Of a stretch of 64,000 bases of DNA, positions 7,092 to 15,165 are shown piece by piece. Source of the DNA: Thiomicrorhabdus sp963677355. GTDB taxonomy: Bacteria > Pseudomonadota > Gammaproteobacteria > Thiomicrospirales > Thiomicrospiraceae. The notes under the pieces are model-generated. The model did no database searches. It saw nothing but the letters and a program-made list of their open reading frames with translations, and was not told where the DNA came from. Location: the NCBI GenBank assembly GCA_963677355.2, contig CAXXXQ010000002.1, positions 124,001-188,000 on the forward strand. Direction: 5' to 3'. Position numbers and translations under genes: made by a program. Positions within the stretch are counted from its first letter, which is position 1. The number at the start of each line of letters is the position of its first letter.

Positions 7092-8882
7092 CTAGCCCTC
7101 CTTTCTCCACCGCTCTACTATTTTATCAAAGGTAATATCTTTCCAACTTTCAGCCCATTCTTTGTATGTATTGATGCTTGCAGACTTTGGCTCAGGGTTT
7201 GGTTTTGGCAGCTGGACTAGACTTGGAATAATTACAGAATCACCAACAACAAAGGCTTCGCCTTGGTTAAGCGATGGTAACAAATCTATAAGGCTACTTG
7301 AGCTATCAGGCAACAAAGCTTTGATGTAGTTCTGATCAACTCTATTTGTAAGTCGCATTGCGATGAAATTATTGCACTGTGAGAAAATCGTTTCTGACAC
7401 TTCTGACGGGCGTTGGCTCACAACCATTAGACTCAGACCGTATTTACGTCCTTCTTTTGCAATTCTTTCAATAGACTTCTTGGAAGCCTTAAATTCGGCG
7501 CCTCCAGTCTTTGGAATGTAGTTATGTGCTTCCTCGCACACAATCAAAAAAGGAATATCGTTGGTTAGATTTGTAGAATGCCTTATCTTCGAATAATGGA
7601 ATGCAAAGTCAAACATTAATCGAGATATAAGACTTACGGTTATGCTCAAAACCTCGAATGGTATTCCACTCAAGTCAACAACAGTAACATTGGATTTATC
7701 GATATACCCTAAAAACTGTTTAATTACTTCACTGAAGTCATTCGTTTTAAACACTGTATCATCGTCTTTAACAGGCTTGAGTAAAAAGGCCAGCCTCTTA
7801 TCGTTTAACTTGGTCTCTAGTCGTGAAATAAACCGATCAAACTCACCATTAAAACCTCCTTCCTTTGAGACCTTTGCGCCAAGAGTTTCATGCTTCGCAT
7901 TTCCAGTTGATGATAAAAAGTTAATCTTACGCCATAGAAGATCTTCGTCATATTCAATTTCTTCATCAAGTGTTGCAAAGTACTTTAGTGAGTTTTTTTC
8001 ATAAACAGTTAAATTGTTCTTGTTGTAAATATAGTTATAAACCTCCTCAATACTGAAAAATACAGGAGAGTCATATGTAACTTTATCTAACTCTGGATTA
8101 TGTTTCTCTTTATTTAAAATAACGGCTTGTTTAAACTGGGATAGCTGATTGTGTGAATTTTGCTCATTGCTTTCTATGAAAATAGACTCTAATTCTTCAG
8201 CGTTCATTAGCCAATATGGGAGTTTCAGATTATCAACATCTAGTTTGTTTAGGCTAAAATTTTCACTTTCATCAACAGTGAAGGCTGACGAATACTCTGA
8301 GTGAATATCAAAAATTATAACGTGTGAGTTTTTTTGACTTTCTCTATTCGAATTTTTTGCATTGGCAATACCTACTGCATTTTGAATGAGACTAGACACA
8401 GCGCACGACTTACCAGATCCGGTAGATCCCACTACCCCGATATGTTTACCAAAAAACCTATCACCATCTATACAAAACGGTACGGTAGGGTTGCCTGACA
8501 GGCGACCAATCTCAAATCCAAAGCTGCTATCATCTGAAAATATTATGGAAAGATCTTCTGTACCAAATGTATGTACAATCTCCGTAGGGACAGGCAAAAC
8601 TTGAGTTCCTCTTTTAAATTCAAGTTTATCGTCATTATTTATTAGAGCTCCGATTGGTGAGGCTTCTATCACAAAACTCCATTGGATCTCATCATCTTTC
8701 TCTGATTTCTGTGCCGTTAAGTTATTTATAATGGCAACTGCATAATTATGATTACCATCTTCAATCTTTAGGAACTTGCCAACTTGTAAATCAGTCTTGT
8801 TTTCTTCAAGCGTCTTAAGATCACCAATTCCAATTGATACCTTATCTGGTGAGCTTGACAGTACGTGTCCAACATTACTCAT
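7092..8882 (-). CDS. HerA-type ATP-binding protein, probable defence-system motor subunit
   Basis: A 596-residue HerA/FtsK superfamily ATPase. An N-terminal beta-rich HAS-barrel-like segment (about residues 30-100) precedes the Walker A motif GSTGSGKSC at residues 152-160. Walker B with the catalytic Glu pair is IPFLIVCEEAH at 443-453, followed by VVSQRPSEV near 487 and candidate arginine finger region MRLTNRVDQN near 509-518. Such proteins form hexameric DNA-translocating rings. The start ATG (8880-8882) overlaps the end of the upstream putative nuclease gene by 8 bases, implying translational coupling. HerA proteins paired with a nuclease-like or SIR2 effector are known anti-phage pairs; I infer the same here. 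Its stop lies 8 bases from the attC-like site. Confidence 0.85.
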   Translation of the reverse strand: MSNVGHVLSSSPDKVSIGIGDLKTLEENKTDLQVGKFLKIEDGNHNYAVAIINNLTAQKSEKDDEIQWSFVIEASPIGALINNDDKLEFKRGTQVLPVPTEIVHTFGTEDLSIIFSDDSSFGFEIGRLSGNPTVPFCIDGDRFFGKHIGVVGSTGSGKSCAVSSLIQNAVGIANAKNSNRESQKNSHVIIFDIHSEYSSAFTVDESENFSLNKLDVDNLKLPYWLMNAEELESIFIESNEQNSHNQLSQFKQAVILNKEKHNPELDKVTYDSPVFFSIEEVYNYIYNKNNLTVYEKNSLKYFATLDEEIEYDEDLLWRKINFLSSTGNAKHETLGAKVSKEGGFNGEFDRFISRLETKLNDKRLAFLLKPVKDDDTVFKTNDFSEVIKQFLGYIDKSNVTVVDLSGIPFEVLSITVSLISRLMFDFAFHYSKIRHSTNLTNDIPFLIVCEEAHNYIPKTGGAEFKASKKSIERIAKEGRKYGLSLMVVSQRPSEVSETIFSQCNNFIAMRLTNRVDQNYIKALLPDSSSSLIDLLPSLNQGEAFVVGDSVIIPSLVQLPKPNPEPKSASINTYKEWAESWKDITFDKIVERWRKEG

Positions 8883-10086
8883 GGCTATTCCTCATTCCTA
8901 TTACATATTCAAGTTCGTTAAAGCTGCTTGTTCCAACTTGATAGAAGTTCACATCAGTTAGGTCAATATTATTTGGCGTCTCGCTACTAACCAAATACAA
9001 ATCATCACCTTTTCTATGATTTATTGCTTCTTTTTCAGAGTCCATTGCTAGCAATCTAAGATCGAACTCACGCTCTTCAATATTAGTACTGATTACTTTT
9101 CTCATAGGATCCCTGAAAAAATGATCCACTTCAAAAGTGTTTCCAACAAGCCCTGTATTTGCTTTTATTCCCTTCTTGTACAATCGGGACTCAAGATCTC
9201 TGATGGCTTCAAAATCATCATTAATAATAAATGTTGGAGCCTTAAGATGACTCGGCTTCGAATAATATTTCTTTATATAATTCCCGAAAAACACAACAAC
9301 CTTCTCTTCATAATCATCAATCTCGTTTTTATCAATATAAAAATATCTGTCCCGGCTGTTTTGAGAGAAATAACTAGAAAGCTGTTGCTTGATATTTTTG
9401 AGTATTTGGCTCCTATTTCTTAACGCTAGCGTCCATTTAGATACTGCTGTATATGTGGCGCTTGAAAGATACTTATATAGCTTGGCCTTAGTTATCTGTC
9501 TGTCCGTTTCAGCTTTAATGCTCGACAATTTTGCAATCTTTGCTATTGAATTGGGATACAGTAGCGTATCTACATCACTCCCTTGAATTCCGAGCAACTC
9601 TAGGGCGGCTTTCGCGCTGCCTTCAATTTCATCTAAAGAAGGACCAAAAACAATTCTTGTATTCTCTAGGAATTCGTCCTTATCGAATTTGTCGGAGATC
9701 CTAGATACGATTTTTGAGAGGGATTTATCAGTGGTGGCCAACGCAGATTCTAAAATTGAACGTTCAATATCTTTCTCACCATGAGCTTCATTTGGGACAA
9801 AAATAAAAATCGTGTATTTAATCTTTGCTGTTGGATTCTTGTCGTAAGCTTCAGCCATTTGAAGTAAAGGCTTGAATATTAGGCTTGGTGTGAATTTTTC
9901 TTTAGATTCATGGTATTTGCATTGAATAGCTTCCAGTTCGCCGCTGGCCGATAGAACATCAACGTCTTCCACTACACCTTCAACTGTAATTACGTCTTCA
10001 TCGTCGGCATTAGCTACCTCAAGAATAGTTTTATTAAACTGATATAAAAACCCTTTAATCGTGCTATCAGCAATTCTATCTGACAT
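8875..10086 (-). CDS. Putative DUF4297/Cap4-like nuclease, partner of the HerA ATPase
   Basis: A 403-residue protein without membrane segments. The N-terminal region has the look of a PD-(D/E)xK endonuclease of the DUF4297/Cap4 kind: GFLYQ at residues 12-16, VEGVVEDVDVL at 35-45 with candidate metal ligand Asp43, then GELEAIQCKYHES at 49-61 with candidate Glu52, Gln55 and Lys57 (Mrr-like QxK). The remaining 300 residues are helical and charged with no domain I recognise. RBS AAAGGGA lies about 10 bases before ATG 10086. Gene order (effector first, HerA second) and the 8-base overlap match described DUF4297-HerA anti-phage pairs. The nuclease assignment is by motif inspection only. Confidence 0.65.
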   Translation of the reverse strand: MSDRIADSTIKGFLYQFNKTILEVANADDEDVITVEGVVEDVDVLSASGELEAIQCKYHESKEKFTPSLIFKPLLQMAEAYDKNPTAKIKYTIFIFVPNEAHGEKDIERSILESALATTDKSLSKIVSRISDKFDKDEFLENTRIVFGPSLDEIEGSAKAALELLGIQGSDVDTLLYPNSIAKIAKLSSIKAETDRQITKAKLYKYLSSATYTAVSKWTLALRNRSQILKNIKQQLSSYFSQNSRDRYFYIDKNEIDDYEEKVVVFFGNYIKKYYSKPSHLKAPTFIINDDFEAIRDLESRLYKKGIKANTGLVGNTFEVDHFFRDPMRKVISTNIEEREFDLRLLAMDSEKEAINHRKGDDLYLVSSETPNNIDLTDVNFYQVGTSSFNELEYVIGMRNSHE

Positions 10087-10193
10087 TAAGTTTACATCCC
10101 TTTGATTGTTGTTTCGCCAGAGCTAGCTTGGAACTCATTGGGGTGGTGCTAGGCTGCTTCAGGAGGTCTGGCAATGGAATCTATTAGCCCCCC

Positions 10194-10225
10194 GTTAGAT
10201 TAGACTGCTTGTTGTCGGATCTAAC
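10194..10225. repeat. Inverted repeat containing integron-type core sites at the cassette start
   Basis: GTTAGATTAGAC (10194-10205) faces GTCGGATCTAAC (10214-10225) across an 8-base spacer; the arms match at 10 of 12 positions. Each outer heptamer (GTTAGAT and its complement ATCTAAC) fits the integron core consensus GTTRRRY. On the minus strand the copy at 10225-10219 has the polarity and spacing expected for the 5' boundary of the cassette holding the nuclease and HerA genes. Confidence 0.5.
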
Positions 10226-10564
10226 AATTATTATCAGGCATTTTTGCTTGGTTATTGGATAAACTCAGGCAATGTGCTTGTGTTTGTTTTATTAATTTAG
10301 TCATGATAATAACGTAAATAAATATACGTATCTATAAATAATTGGGGTCAAGATAAAATTAAACTTTCTTTGATAAGAAGCCAGCGTTATGCTGGCTTTT
10401 TTGTTTTTGAAGATAAAGTTTTGGCAAATTTTTATTTCTTATGTGGGTGTAAAAATTATTGGTTTTAATAATTGGACTCAAGTATAGACATACTCCCGCT
10501 TATCCACGATATTGTTGTGCTTAAGTTAGATATAATACGCAGCAAATTTTGAAGAGGATCTTAG
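10225..10564. other. Intergenic region between the cassette boundary and the OFA transporter gene
   Basis: No coding region seen. It contains an orphan intrinsic terminator at 10378-10402 and a TATAAT at 10531-10536 that could serve as -10 for the downstream transporter gene; no convincing -35 was found. If the cassette is removed, this DNA would lie directly behind the ilvC terminator. Confidence 0.5.
10378..10402 (+). terminator. Orphan intrinsic terminator
   Basis: AAGCCAGC (10378-10385), 5-base loop, GCTGGCTT (10391-10398) and a T run. No plus-strand gene ends within the preceding 3.5 kb except ilvC, which has its own terminator, so the transcript stopped here is unknown. It may terminate read-through or an unannotated short RNA. 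Confidence 0.7.
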
Positions 10565-11806
10565 ATGGAAAAGAATAGATGGCTGATGGCCTTAGCGGCG
10601 GTGGGTGTGCATATTTGTATCGGCTCGGTGTATGCGTGGAGTGTTTATGTAAACCCGATTAAAGAGCAGATGAACTGGACCTTAACCGATGTGACCATCG
10701 CGTTCAGTATCGCGATTTTCTTCTTAGGCTTGTCCGCGGCCTTAATGGGCAAATTCGTGGAGCGCAATGGTCCGCGAGTCTCTGCGATTATTGCGGCGGT
10801 GCTGTTTGGTTTGGGTACGGCGGGTTCCGGTCTGGCCATTATGATGGAGTCAAAATTACTCCTGTATTTCTTCTACGGCGTATTGGGCGGATGCGGCTTG
10901 GGGATAGGCTATATCTCCCCGGTATCGACGCTGGTGCAGTGGTTCCCGGACAAGCGTGGTCTGGCGACCGGGCTGGCAATTATGGGATTCGGTTTTGCTT
11001 CGGCAGTTTGGGGGCCGACGATTAAAGTATTAATCTCTTCGATCGGCTTGGCGTCTACCTTTATTGTGTTGGGGGCGACCTATTTTGTGATTATGTTCGC
11101 TTCGGCACGTTATTTGGAAAAGCCGGAAGAGGGTTATCTGCCTGAAGGCTTTAAAAAGAAAGTCGAGGCCGGTCATAAGGAGATTAAACCGGATCTGGCT
11201 ATGTTGGGTGTACATGAAGCCGTTAAGACGCCACGCTTCTATGGGTTATGGTTAATGCTGTTTATTAACGTTACCTGCGGTATTGCGATTATCGGTGTGG
11301 CCTCGCCACTGTTGCAGGAGGTGTTGGGTGTTTCGGCTATCGCGGCGGCGGCGGCTGTCGGCTTAATGGGGATTTTCAACGGCGCCGGACGAATCTTCTG
11401 GGCGTCGTTATCCGATTATCTAACCCGTCCGGTGGTTTATATCACCTTCTTTGCGACTCAAGCGGTTGCTTTCTATATGTTACCGTCGATTACTGAAATC
11501 ATTATTTTCCAGGTGGTTTTATATTTCATTATGTCTTGCTATGGCGGTGGTTTTGCTTCCATTCCTGCCTATATCGGGGATATCTTTGGCACCAAAGAAC
11601 TAGGAGCGATTCACGGTTATATCTTGACCGCATGGGCTGCCGCCGGCTTGGTAGGGCCACTGATTATTTCGATGGTCAAAGATTCAACTGGATCTTATGC
11701 GGAAACCCTGTATGTGTTTTCCGGATTCTTTGTCGTCGCTCTATTGATTTCCATCGCGATGTTAATCAATATTAAGTCGATTCAGAGAAAGCAGAACGTA
11801 GCATAA
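10565..11806 (+). CDS. OFA-family MFS transporter (oxalate/formate antiporter family)
   Basis: A 413-residue, twelve-span major facilitator. The N-terminal signature MALAAVGVHICIGSVYAWSVY and the long GGCGLGIGYISPVSTLVQWFPDKRGLATGLAIMGFG block of spans 4-5 are typical of the OFA family; a cytoplasmic loop follows near residues 180-220. The family exchanges or imports small monocarboxylates and related anions, but the substrate cannot be read from sequence. RBS GAAGAGGA lies before ATG 10565 and a TATAAT is 30 bases upstream. A terminator follows at 11891-11922, so the gene seems monocistronic. Confidence 0.88.
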   Translation: MEKNRWLMALAAVGVHICIGSVYAWSVYVNPIKEQMNWTLTDVTIAFSIAIFFLGLSAALMGKFVERNGPRVSAIIAAVLFGLGTAGSGLAIMMESKLLLYFFYGVLGGCGLGIGYISPVSTLVQWFPDKRGLATGLAIMGFGFASAVWGPTIKVLISSIGLASTFIVLGATYFVIMFASARYLEKPEEGYLPEGFKKKVEAGHKEIKPDLAMLGVHEAVKTPRFYGLWLMLFINVTCGIAIIGVASPLLQEVLGVSAIAAAAAVGLMGIFNGAGRIFWASLSDYLTRPVVYITFFATQAVAFYMLPSITEIIIFQVVLYFIMSCYGGGFASIPAYIGDIFGTKELGAIHGYILTAWAAAGLVGPLIISMVKDSTGSYAETLYVFSGFFVVALLISIAMLINIKSIQRKQNVA

Positions 11807-12135
11807 AAAATCATTTTAGTGGCGCTTTCGAGGGTGTTTTACCGGTTGTAGGTTTGCCTGAAAAGAGCCGCTGAAATTGGAAGTTTTGCTAAAGCCAAGT
11901 AAGAAATGACTTGGCTTTTTTTATTGCCTGATCTTTTCCACTTAGTATTTTTTATGGCGTAGTCGTTTTGGATTTGGGGTGAAAGCAACGATGACGTTTA
12001 ATCTTTTCTGCCGTGAATGAATAAAAATCGATAGGTAAATGTATAGGTAATTCTTGTTCTGCAATAAATAAATGTGATTTGTTGTGATAAAAAAATATTA
12101 TAAGATTCTGCCCGAATTTAAAACAGGTGGAAAAA
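11807..12135. other. Intergenic region without a recognised gene
   Basis: Apart from the transporter's terminator at 11891-11922, I see no gene. The last 80 bases are AT-rich (for example TATTATA near 12097) and may contain the promoter of the small membrane peptide gene at 12136. Confidence 0.4.
11891..11922 (+). terminator. Intrinsic terminator of the OFA transporter gene
   Basis: AAAGCCAAGT (11891-11900), 8-base loop, ACTTGGCTTT (11909-11918) followed by four more T residues. Confidence 0.85.
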
Positions 12136-12264
12136 ATGTCTAATAATAATCAACAAAAAATTAAAGCGGCTTCATTCATTAAATATGCCTTTATTGCGGC
12201 ATTACTGTTGTTCGCTCCAATTACATTGCTTAACCAAATTTGGTTACCAATTATGGGTGTTTAG
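12136..12264 (+). CDS. Small single-span membrane peptide (42 residues), unknown function
   Basis: A short frame with good translation signals: AGGTGG 7 bases before ATG 12136, stop TAG at 12262-12264, and a strong terminator 26 bases later. The product starts with a polar, Asn/Gln/Lys-rich stretch (MSNNNQQKIK) and continues with one hydrophobic segment (about residues 17-39, YAFIAALLLFAPITLLNQIW). I do not recognise the family. The compact unit of RBS, frame and terminator suggests a real monocistronic small membrane protein. Confidence 0.6.
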   Translation: MSNNNQQKIKAASFIKYAFIAALLLFAPITLLNQIWLPIMGV

Positions 12265-12289
12265 TCGTTTATCTAAACTACGACTAGTT

Positions 12290-12328
12290 AAAAGCCGAGT
12301 CAGTTTAAAAGCTAACTCGGCTTTTTTG
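12290..12328 (+). terminator. Intrinsic terminator of the small membrane peptide gene
   Basis: AAAGCCGAGT (12291-12300) pairs with ACTCGGCTTT around 12315-12324 and is followed by a T run. The 14-base loop can form an extra inner stem (AGTT/AACT). Confidence 0.85.
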
Positions 12329-12463
12329 TTTTAGGTAACTTGTTAATTAAACTCTTTATTAACTTGTCCATACTTGATTTCAATCTATTCGCTTTTCCTG
12401 ATCTTCAATTTTCTTAGTGTATATTGGTTTTCAAAGCTAATTTAAAAAGCCGGGAGGGGTTTA

Positions 12464-13180
12464 ATGAGAGTATGGAAGCCATCGCTATATCATCTGTTTC
12501 TATTCTTTATATTTAGTCTGGTTTGGGTGTGGGCGGCGATTGATCCGGCTTACCCGGACGATTGGTTACTGGAAAATTATCTGGTCTTTATTTTTGTGCC
12601 TTTCATTATTCTATTGAGCCGTTACTTTAGGCTTTCCAAGTTATCTTATACTCTGATTACGCTATTTATGTGTATGCATGTTATCGGCTCCCACTATACC
12701 TACGCGGAGGTACCGTTTGGTTATACCTTGCAAGAGTGGTTTGCTACCGAAAGAAATATGTACGATCGACTGGTGCATTTTAGTTTTGGGTTATTGTTGG
12801 CGTACCCGATGCGAGAGGTGTTTTACCGTATAGCTCGCGCCCGTAGTTTTTGGAGTTACTGGTTACCTATTGAGCTTAATTTAGCTTTTTCGGCGCTTTA
12901 CGAAATTATCGAATGGTTAGCCGCGGCACATGTCGATCCAGTTGCCGGATTGGCTTTTTTAGGTGCACAAGGCGATATTTGGGATGCGCAAAAGGATATG
13001 CTGCTAGCGGCATTAGGCGCCACTATCGCCATGATGGCCGCTATGTTGGTACGCTGGGCACTGGATAATGATTTCCTCAAAAACATGAAAGAAAGCCTTA
13101 TTTTGGATAAAAATGATCACCCTCACGGAGAAGTTGAATTAATGCGTTTATGGCGTAATCGCCGTGGTTTAAAAAGGTAG
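12464..13180 (+). CDS. YjdF-like (DUF2238) integral membrane protein
   Basis: A 238-residue protein with about six membrane spans. Family hallmarks are visible: the HYTYAEVPFG segment near residue 76, NMYDRLVHFSFGLLLAYP near residue 99, a conserved ELNLAFSALYEIIEW span, and GAQGDIWDAQKDM near residue 167. RBS GGGAGG precedes ATG 12464. The biochemical function of the family is unknown. It is followed by a terminator shared with the convergent peroxidase gene. Confidence 0.88.
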   Translation: MRVWKPSLYHLFLFFIFSLVWVWAAIDPAYPDDWLLENYLVFIFVPFIILLSRYFRLSKLSYTLITLFMCMHVIGSHYTYAEVPFGYTLQEWFATERNMYDRLVHFSFGLLLAYPMREVFYRIARARSFWSYWLPIELNLAFSALYEIIEWLAAAHVDPVAGLAFLGAQGDIWDAQKDMLLAALGATIAMMAAMLVRWALDNDFLKNMKESLILDKNDHPHGEVELMRLWRNRRGLKR

Positions 13181-13319
13181 GGTTGAGATTTTTAATTTTT
13201 TGATACAAATAAAGCTAAACAACTAATCGTTAGAGATAAATCTGATTATGGTTAGAGTTGTAGTTTATTCGTCAACGGCTTGACGTTGAGAAAAGTATTT
13301 CCCCAATAAGACGTTAAGT

Positions 13320-13343
13320 AAACCGGCATAAAGCCGGTTTTTT
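13320..13343. terminator. Bidirectional terminator between the YjdF-like gene and the peroxidase gene
   Basis: AAACCGGC (13320-13327) and GCCGGTTT (13333-13340) with a 5-base loop. A T run follows on the plus strand and an A-rich/T-rich flank exists on the minus strand, so it can serve both convergent genes. Confidence 0.75.
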
Positions 13344-13372
13344 GTTGTTACAAGTTCTATTTTTTAGTTTGA

Positions 13373-14905
13373 TTAATTTGAATAGCCGTAGCTGGCAAAT
13401 TGCAGTAGAGCTTCCATGTTCCAGTCTGCCGGATTGTCGATCAGGGTTGGCATCCAGGAACGATCGGATCCCAGGAAAGACGAAGGATCTTTTTCCAATA
13501 CGCCAATCAATACCTCGGCAATGATTCGGCCGCCGACCGGGCCGAGTTGCTGTCCATTGCTCAATGAACCTTCTGCCAAAATATACAGCCATAGAGGCGT
13601 GTTTGCTTCCAGTGCAGGAGGCAGGTTTAAAGCCGCTAAGTCGGGTTGAGGCAAGTTGCTGCCAAGTTCTTCTACCATGGCCTGATAGATATTTTGACCG
13701 GAAGGTAAACCGAAAGACTGGCCTCTGAGTAAGTTGCGTGTGGCCAATGACTTCAAATGCTCTTCACCGTTTACAAAAGGTAGTTTGAGTAGTTCGGGCG
13801 ACAGTCTGATATCCACTGCTCCTGCAGATACGGCGTTATTGCCGAAGAAGTTTTCCCATTTAATTTCTCCCGCTTGGTTGACTTGGAATCCGCTTCCAAG
13901 GTCACGACTAAACAGTGGCGTGTTTTGATGGTCGTCATTGTAATTTAACTGACTGGCAACCATAGTGTGCCCAAAACGGTAAGCGGCGGCGGCAAATTCA
14001 ATCGGAATAAAAGGTTGGCCTTCCGGGCAATAGAATTTAGTGCCGTTCGCCAGAATATCGGTGACGGTTTCTTGTCCCGCCATCCTGACTAGAAAGTCAT
14101 GGACAACCACCCATTGATAATGCCAGCGCGTGGTTTGTTGCGCCTCCTCAAAAATATGTGTGTAGTTAGGTGTTTCCGAGCTATGGCTTTTAGCTTCGTT
14201 CAGTAAGTGGTCATAGACCGCATTATGAAAATAGTGCATGGAGAGTTGGAGTTGAGAAACGATACGGTTCTCATCGTTACGAGGGTCACCAATAATGGCA
14301 GCTTGATTCGGATTATCCTCAGAATGGCTAAAGGCACGGGATAAGTCATCACCATCTGTGAGCAAGTAAAAACCATTGATCTCCGCATTACGCAGGTTGT
14401 CAGCTCTGATGTCGTTCAAGGTTTGACGAAAGCCGCGATCACGAAAGCGTCCCAGATTATCGGGAATGATCGGAGCTTTTGGAGAGACGGGTTGAATAGG
14501 TGATGGCTTCGGTAATGGAATCGGAGCCCGGCGTGCCGGTGGCGCATGATAATACAGGTGACGACTCGCTTCGGGGCCGCCGCCGTAAATGCAGTCTAGA
14601 TCCAGAGTTGGAGTGCGGAAGTTTCTAATCGCATCCGGATCATTAATTTGGTCAAAACTAGAAGTGACATCCAAGGTGATGTCGTGATCGATAAATTGTC
14701 CTAAGAAAACATAACCGAGAGGTGTATTGGTGCTGCCTATGGCTCCATGAACACTTTCATCCATGGGGCCGTCTTTTTTACCGGCTTCAATGAGGTCGGC
14801 GGGATCCGATATGAGTCGGGGTAGATTGGGAAACATGCTGCTGAATCGATTACTGCGATGGGCACTTTTCATGCCTCTCGGTTGGTTCATTCCGTGGTGG
14901 CTCAT
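13373..14905 (-). CDS. Animal-type haem peroxidase family protein
   Basis: A 510-residue protein of the peroxidase-cyclooxygenase superfamily. The distal His motif GQFIDHDIT lies near residue 68, the conserved substrate/haem region QLQLSMHYFHNAVYDHL near residue 222, and the proximal haem ligand region AAAYRFGHTMV near residue 310. No signal peptide is visible, so it is probably cytoplasmic. RBS AGGAG is 7-8 bases before ATG 14905. It is divergent from the Hsp31-like, PhoD-like and GMC genes. Bacterial members oxidise small organics or halides, or generate oxylipin-like products; the substrate is not known here. Confidence 0.85.
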   Translation of the reverse strand: MSHHGMNQPRGMKSAHRSNRFSSMFPNLPRLISDPADLIEAGKKDGPMDESVHGAIGSTNTPLGYVFLGQFIDHDITLDVTSSFDQINDPDAIRNFRTPTLDLDCIYGGGPEASRHLYYHAPPARRAPIPLPKPSPIQPVSPKAPIIPDNLGRFRDRGFRQTLNDIRADNLRNAEINGFYLLTDGDDLSRAFSHSEDNPNQAAIIGDPRNDENRIVSQLQLSMHYFHNAVYDHLLNEAKSHSSETPNYTHIFEEAQQTTRWHYQWVVVHDFLVRMAGQETVTDILANGTKFYCPEGQPFIPIEFAAAAYRFGHTMVASQLNYNDDHQNTPLFSRDLGSGFQVNQAGEIKWENFFGNNAVSAGAVDIRLSPELLKLPFVNGEEHLKSLATRNLLRGQSFGLPSGQNIYQAMVEELGSNLPQPDLAALNLPPALEANTPLWLYILAEGSLSNGQQLGPVGGRIIAEVLIGVLEKDPSSFLGSDRSWMPTLIDNPADWNMEALLQFASYGYSN

Positions 14906-15165
14906 GACTAGCTCCTGATTGGTGGGGAAAAAGTTTTTGTTTATAGTAAAAGTACGTACATAAGGATATCACTGTTTTAAGTGTCATGTAATCTTGTAAC
15001 TAAATGATTTACATAGTGTTTTTTTATATGGATAGAGAGGCAATTAATATTATCAATTAATAATAATTATTTATTAGATAAGTAAAATGTCTGTGTTAAT
15101 ATTTATTGACGTTCTGGATATTTATTAAAGTTTTCGACAAAACACTTGATGAAAAGGAATGGTTA

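Larger units (their letters stand above)
7008..10224 (-). mobile_element. Putative solitary integron gene cassette carrying two genes
   Basis: Inferred limits: minus-strand T10224, following the G of GTTAGAT (10225-10219), to G7008 inside the attC-like site. When circularised, R' would be GTTAGAT, which is consensus and pairs well with R'' ACCTAAC. This explains why the present 3' core (GTTAATA) is degenerate: its last six bases would belong to the chromosomal target. The segment is about 3.2 kb, clearly richer in A+T than its neighbours, and holds two co-oriented overlapping genes. No integrase gene or attI is visible in the window, so the insertion would be at a secondary site or in a remnant array. 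Confidence 0.6.

Noticed and set aside
9121..9423. Plus-strand open frame of 100 codons inside the putative nuclease gene
   Set aside because: It is antisense to a long gene with clear motifs, has an AT-driven hydrophobic composition and no RBS.
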